A DNA stretch of 64,000 nt from Eucommia ulmoides (lineage: Eukaryota; Streptophyta; Magnoliopsida; Garryales; Eucommiaceae). The position numbers were made by a program, and so were the translations under genes. The stretch spans positions 5,844,579-5,908,578 of the forward strand of contig CM028335.1 in assembly GCA_016647705.1 (NCBI GenBank), read 5' to 3'. This document shows, in pieces, positions 58,833 to 64,000 of this stretch (position 1 is its first letter; the number at the start of each line of letters is the position of its first letter). A model generated the notes under the pieces. That model had not been told where the DNA came from. It was given only the letters and a program-made list of their open reading frames with translations, and ran no database searches.

Positions 58833-59310
58833 TCATTCACAGCACAGATTACATCGGCTCTTCCAGGCTACAGCGCCGGAATATCCGACCATCGGCGATG
58901 GACTGCGGGCGCGACGACTATAGGCTACTGTCGATACTGTATTCTGGTGTATGGGAGAGTATTCAGAGATTGGACGATGCGGCGATTGTGACGCGTAGAA
59001 ATCGACGACTGAAACAGGTGATAGAGGCGGCGAGATTTTTTTGAGTGATTTGATCAGAAGAGTAAGGCTCGAATCTTCATCTCCTGATTCGTGGACGCTG
59101 AGACGCAATCATAGTCCGTGATAATATTCGCGAGGTACTCGTCGGACGTGACCGAAACTAGCACGTCCAGATCTTCACTCGGCAGCTTGCACTTCAAACT
59201 CATCGAAGATCCACACGACTCTCTTAACTTCACCATCAGCTCGGCAAATGTGATCGAACTATCGACGACGAGGAGACTCATGAAACCGCCAACGTAACGG
59301 AGCACGCTTA
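58833..59310 (-). pseudogene. PB1-domain protein fragment, frameshifted
   Basis: Minus strand from ~59310: VLRYVGGFMSLLVVDSSITF, ELMVKLRESCGSSMSLKCKL, DLDVLVSVTSDEYLANIITD, then TGA near 59054. This is the PB1 interaction domain of a plant octicosapeptide/Phox/Bem1p protein. The continuation (SVVDFYASQSPHRPISEYSP...) lies in another frame down to ~58833. The N-terminal part is missing and no ATG precedes it. The usual lysine in the G-K-LRYVGG start is replaced (SVLRYVGG). It is a dead fragment. Confidence 0.75.
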
Positions 59311-59429
59311 AGTTTGGTTAATTTGCAGAGAAGGACAAAATGTGTTATCTTCCAAATTCCGATGACCAATTGAACATCCGAACCCGAGTCAATTGTGAGG
59401 ACTAAAAAATAATTATCCCAAAATGAAAA
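59311..59429. other. Short spacer, nothing recognised
   Basis: AT-rich DNA between the PB1 fragment and the direct duplication. No feature is supported. Confidence 0.4.
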
Positions 59430-60530
59430 CATATTATCAAAACATTTATATTTAAATTTTGGATTTTAGTTGCATACACCTAACTAATTTGAAAATTTTA
59501 TTATTTAGTTTTAAAAAATATAAAAATTAGAAAATAGACCCCAATTATTATAATAAAATTTTTAGTGCCAAAGATTTAAAAAAAATTGGGCATATGTTCT
59601 TTGACTATTATTTTTATATAATTTATATAAAATATAACAAGATGTGAACATTTACATTTTTATTTTGTTATTTTTAAATATTTAATACAGGTTTATGAGT
59701 TGATTGTATTGTTATGACTTTTCACAATTTTTATGTGAACAAATTACATTATTTTGTTATGTTCATACATTCTTGTGTTTTACGTTCTTTTGTTATATTC
59801 AGACTACTATTTAAAATAGTTATGAATATTCAGGAGAAAAAAGTATTAAAAAAAAATAAAAACCTAAAATCTCCCAAGAACAACAAATTAAAACATTGAA
59901 AATAAACCCTAACTAATAAAACAAATTTATCAAAACATATATATTTAAATTTTGGATTTTAGTTTTATACATCTAACTAATTCGAGAAATTTATTATTTA
60001 ATCCTCAAAAGATATAGAAATTAGAAAATAGACCCTTAACTACTATAGTAAAGTTTTTAGTTCCCAAAGATTTTTTTTTAAAAATAGTCAGTTATTCCTT
60101 GACCATCATTTTTCACAATTTAAATAAAATGTCATTTTATAAAATATAACAAGATGTGAACATTGATATTTTTATTTTGCTCTTTTTGAATATTTAATAC
60201 ATGTTTATGGACTGATTGTGCTATTGTGAATGTTCACAACTTTTATGTGAACAAATTATGTTCGTCAGTTATATTTATACGTTGTAATGTTTTACCTTCT
60301 TTTATTATGTCTACAAAAAAATACGAAAAGAATATTTACATTCTTTTGTCATGAAGATTCACAATACTATTTAAAATAGTTGTGAATATTCTGAGGGAAA
60401 AAGTGTAAAAAAAAAAAATTAAAATCAACCAAAACAATAAATCAAAATATTGAAAATAAACCCTAACTAACAAAACATATTTATCAGAACATATATATTT
60501 AAATGTTGGATTTTAGTTGCATGCACCTAA
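59430..60530. repeat. ~0.5-kb direct duplication, AT-rich
   Basis: A block starting TATATTTAAATTTTGGATTT occurs near 59447 and 59939, with the start of a third near 60492. The shared order is AGAAAATAGACCC, AAAATATAACAAGATGTGAAC, TTATGTGAACAAATTA and ATTTAAAATAGTT. Periods are about 492 and 553 bp. No coding. Confidence 0.8.
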
Positions 60531-62270
60531 TTGGGTGATTGATTCGGGTGTATCGTTTCATGTTTCTTCTTGTAGTGATTTCTTCTCGTCTTATAGTATC
60601 GGTGATTTTGGCTATGTAAAGATAGAAAATGACGGTGCATCCAAGATCATTGGCATGTGAGATATTTATCTAAACACTGATATCGATTGCAAATTGTTAG
60701 ATGTTAGACATATTCCAAATGTTCGGCTCAATATGATCTCTATCGAAAAGCTAGACGATGATGTTACAATAGTCATTTCGGTAAAGGAAAGTGGAAACTC
60801 ACTGGAGATTCTTTGGTGTTGGCCAGAGGCAATAAACCAAGCAACTTGTATGTGATGCAATCGAGATTGGATAAAGGAGAGGTCAATGCGGTTGAGGATT
60901 CTTCTATTGAGTTATGGTATCGATGACTTGGTCACCTAAGTGAAAAAGGTCTTCACATGCTCACTAGAAAATAACTCCTGACAGGTATAAAAAATACAAC
61001 TCTTTAAACTTGCATGCATTGTTTTGTTGGTAAATAACAAAGAGTTGCATTTCATAACTTTAATCCATCTAGGAGTCATCATCATTTGGATTTGGTGTAT
61101 ACATATGTTTGTTTCATGAAAGATAGAATACTTAGTGGTGCTTCACATTTTATTACATTTATTGATGATTTTTATTGAAAAAGTGGTTATCTATTCTTAG
61201 AAAACTAAAGACTAGATATTGAAGGTGTTCAAGCATTTCCATGCCAAGGTTGAAAGAGAAATAGGAAGGCAGCTCAGGTGTGTGTGCATACAGATAATGG
61301 TCGTAAATATAGGGCCCGTTTGAGGAATACTATAGGAAATACGATATCAGACTTGAAAAAAGTGTGCTTAAGACTCCTCGACATAATGGAGTTGCCGAGA
61401 GAATTAATCGGACAATTTGTAAACGAATCAAGTGTATATTTTCCCACAAAAAGTTGCCTAAATCATTTTGGGGTGAGGCAATGAGGACCTTAATTGACTT
61501 AATCAATTTGTTTCCATCAGTTCCTTTAGATGTCAATATCCCAGAAAGTGTGTAGATCGGAAAAGACATTTCATACAAGCATTTGAGGGTATTTAGATGC
61601 AGGGCATTTGTTCATGTTCCAAAATATGAAAGGCCCAAGCTTGATTACAAGACAAGACAGTGTACATTCTTGAACTATAGGCATGAGGAATTTGACTATA
61701 GATTGTGGGATCTAATTGACAGGAAAATTATTTGTATCTGGGATGTGATATTCCTTGAAGATCAGACTACCGAGGATATTAAGAAAAGTGTAAAACTAAA
61801 ATCCTTTGTTGAGTATCCAATCAACATAGATACAGTTCCAACAGTCGTGACAGATCCACCAGAAGAGCAAGTCCGCGAAATATCGATGAAGCACACGTCA
61901 ATGACAAAATAGTGCACGGGTAACCATCTCCACTTCCTCCGGTTGATGTTCAGTTGAGAAGGTCCAATAAGGATCGAAAGACTTCCACAAAAATATCAGT
62001 CTAATGAGAATGTGATGCTTACATATGGAGGGGATCTAGAAAGCTGGAAGAAGCCTTGTCGAGTGAAAATAAAAATGAGTGGAATAAAGACATGTAAGAA
62101 GATATGAAGTCTTTACATGAGAATTGCACTTATGACTTGATACAACTTCCTATAGGCAATAGATTCTTGAAGAATTAATGGTTTTACAAATTGAAAAGAA
62201 TTACTCACGCCCAAGGTATAAAACTTGACTTGTTGTGAAGGGATTCAATCGATTTGAGAGCTGAAGAGAG
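60531..62270 (+). pseudogene. Ty1-copia pol remnant, RT and RNase H deleted
   Basis: In order: protease (WVIDSGVSFHVSS), pre-integrase (RLNMISIEKLDDD; YGIDDLGHLSEKGLHML; CMHCFVGK), integrase (HLDLVYTYV, TFIDDFY, VCVHTDNGRKY, NGVAERINRTIC, SFWGEAMRT) and the integrase C-terminus (RVFRCRAFVHVPKYERPKLD, IICIWDVIFLEDQT). Many stops and frame changes. It reaches only the first part of RT and then jumps to PPT/LTR-like sequence at 62305, so most of RT and RNase H is deleted. Confidence 0.85.
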
Positions 62271-62316
62271 AAAGCATATCTCTTGCATTTTCCCACATGA
62301 GTTGGAGGGAAAGATT

Positions 62317-62960
62317 TGTTAGATAGGTCCAGCCCATGTGGGTGTGAACCTAACCCAAAGGTCATTTGAGCTAAAAATGAAGTAAGCCCATTACGACTTT
62401 ACTCCTAATTTCCTAATCAAACCAAAAAACCTACTAGAGCTTATTTACTCCACAAACCAGCAGGTAAATGATCATATAAAGGAGAAAAAGAGGTAGCCTC
62501 GTTTGGTGGGTACACAAGAATCATATGCGGCAGTAGTGCATTAAGAAACGAGCATCAACTTATTTGGGCAATGAATCACCAATAAACACTCACACATCAA
62601 TGAGTTTATAGAGAGAATGAAGAAGAGAGAGAACGACGCTTTAGCTTGACGATTGAACGACGATTCAAATTCCGATTGGGCCAAAATTTCAAGAGTTTGT
62701 TCTCAGCATCAAGTATTTTATTTTCATTGATCTTGATCTTCAGTAACCCTCATCTAATTGGTGAATCAATATTTCTCTCTAAACCCGTATTTATCGTTTC
62801 TTCTTATATCCACCAATTTTGGTGATTCTTATGTGGTGATCTAAGAGTTTTTCTCTTAAATATGTGAACAAATTTAATTCTATTATTTTTGTGATAATGA
62901 AAATTGATATCGGATTTCGGTCCCGTGGTTTTTTCCCTACCTTGGGATTTTTCACGTAAA
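62317..62960 (+). mobile_element. Putative LTR following the copia remnant
   Basis: After a purine tract (GTTGGAGGGAAAGATT) the sequence starts TGTTAGATAGGTCCAGCCCA, an LTR-like opening, with a TATAAAGG box near 62475. The right end is not defined and no second LTR is in view. Confidence 0.45.
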
Positions 62961-64000
62961 AATTGTTCATGCTCTATTTAGAGTTCTTTACCTAATAAAT
63001 AGAAAAATAAAAAAAAATTATTGACAACGAATTTCTTTTAACTTATTTACCCAATACGGGTATTTCGGAGTTGTGAATCCCGGGAAGTGAGATCCCAGGG
63101 TTGTGAATCCCAGGATCTATTTTTTTTTTTTTTTAAGGTGGGATGGTCCGGGGGTTTAACCCCGGGACCATGGTACAACTGCAAAAAGCAGCTGATTCAA
63201 CTGCAAAAGCAGCTGAATAGCCGCTTTAAAGCAGTTGAAATCAACTGCTTTTGCAGCTGATTTTCAGCACTTGGACGCCCATAAAACTCAGAACTACTTC
63301 CTCTCCCTCACCCTTCTTCTTCTCCATACTCCTCCTTCATTTTCACAAGTGATCATTCAATTTTTTTTTTTTTTTTTAATTTAACGGAGATTGTTCATCA
63401 TTTATTTGCTCGATTTTCTTCATCAATATTTGACAAATTTCACAACTTCACAACACCTTCCTCCTATTACAAAAGGTAAGTCTATTTTATTTTTTTTAAT
63501 TTATTTGTTAATTAGATTAATATATTTTTTACTTATGAAATTTACTTGTTTAATTGTTAGTTTAATTTTTTTGTTTGTTAGTTTGATTGATTATTTATTT
63601 TTTACATATTATAATACACTGTTTAATAAATTAGTTAGTTTAATTGTTAATTTAATTTTTTTAAAACATGAAAAAAACATTAGAGGATAGTTTAATTTTA
63701 ATTTGTTACTTGTCTAATTTGTTAGTTAGTTTGTTTGTTTTGTTAGTTAGTTTACTTGTTTAATTTGTTGGTTCTTTAGTTAATTTAATTTTTTTAATTA
63801 GTTGGTTAGTTTAATTTGTTAATTTAGTTGTTAAATTAAAAATTACACTCTGGCCCCTTTCACATGTGTAAAAAAATATAGATTAATATATTATTTAAAA
63901 ACATAGTTAGTTAGTTAGAAAATGCACTTTGACCCCTAAAAGTAAATCAATTAGAAAAATATAAAATTTAATTTATTGTTTTATAAAAATTAAAAAAGCA
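62961..64000. other. AT-rich DNA with a short GCAGCTGA palindrome cluster
   Basis: 63175-63265 has TCAACTGCAAAAGCAGCTGA and TCAACTGCTTTTGCAGCTGA in direct and inverted arrangement. From 63480 the sequence is TTAGTT-rich low complexity to the window edge. No gene is supported. Confidence 0.5.

Noticed and set aside
58716-59044. Plus-strand ORFs of 86-91 codons
   Set aside because: Antisense to the PB1-domain fragment, whose minus-strand frames show real family similarity.

Overview
The window is nuclear DNA of a dicot-like flowering plant. The signs are one gene split into 26 short exons by GT-AG introns, dense Ty1-copia and Ty3-gypsy LTR retrotransposons, TRIMs, and Tourist-like and hAT-like MITEs in AT-rich DNA. 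I cannot name the species.

The only apparently intact host gene is on the minus strand, from ATG 56492 to stop 15190. It encodes a plant insulin-degrading-enzyme-like zinc metallopeptidase (M16A family, like Arabidopsis PXM16/IDE1). I located 26 exons; all boundaries are GT-AG, phases agree, and the exons sum to 2907 nt, or 968 residues plus stop. The zinc signature is complete: H64-x-x-E67-H68, then exactly 76 residues to E145. About 38 kb of the 41-kb gene is intron, swollen by transposons.

Region by region. 1-2044: AC-rich low complexity, a TA microsatellite and a frameshifted unknown ORF. 2045-5106: minus-strand Ty3-gypsy remains (integrase C-terminus, and a ~75-bp minisatellite that may be its 3' UTR), interrupted by a Tourist-like MITE and a hAT-like element with an 8-bp target duplication. 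5118-11260: 3' half of a decayed Athila-like Ty3-gypsy element (LTR, extra ORF, integrase). 11995-14011: a TIR element and a perfect 109-bp inverted repeat. 15190-56492: the peptidase gene with MITEs, TRIMs and a hAT in its 3' introns, a 12-kb mosaic copia insertion in intron 7, and a decayed copia element in intron 3. 57186-59310: two broken host-gene fragments (FAM210/DUF1279-like and PB1-domain) around a 1-kb TIR element. 59430-62316: a ~0.5-kb direct duplication and a copia remnant. 62317-64000: LTR-like and AT-rich DNA.

The most striking structure is the 12-kb insertion at 34394-46456. It has intact 193-bp copia LTRs and a 5-bp target duplication (CAGGT) that is itself the exon-7 splice donor. 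Its inside is a mosaic: inverted copia gag-pol in partial tandem copies, a TRIM-like LTR/PBS block, a Ty3-gypsy gag fragment, and sense-oriented copia pol. Short shared bases occur at all four internal junctions, which suggests template switching before integration, unless the assembly is wrong.
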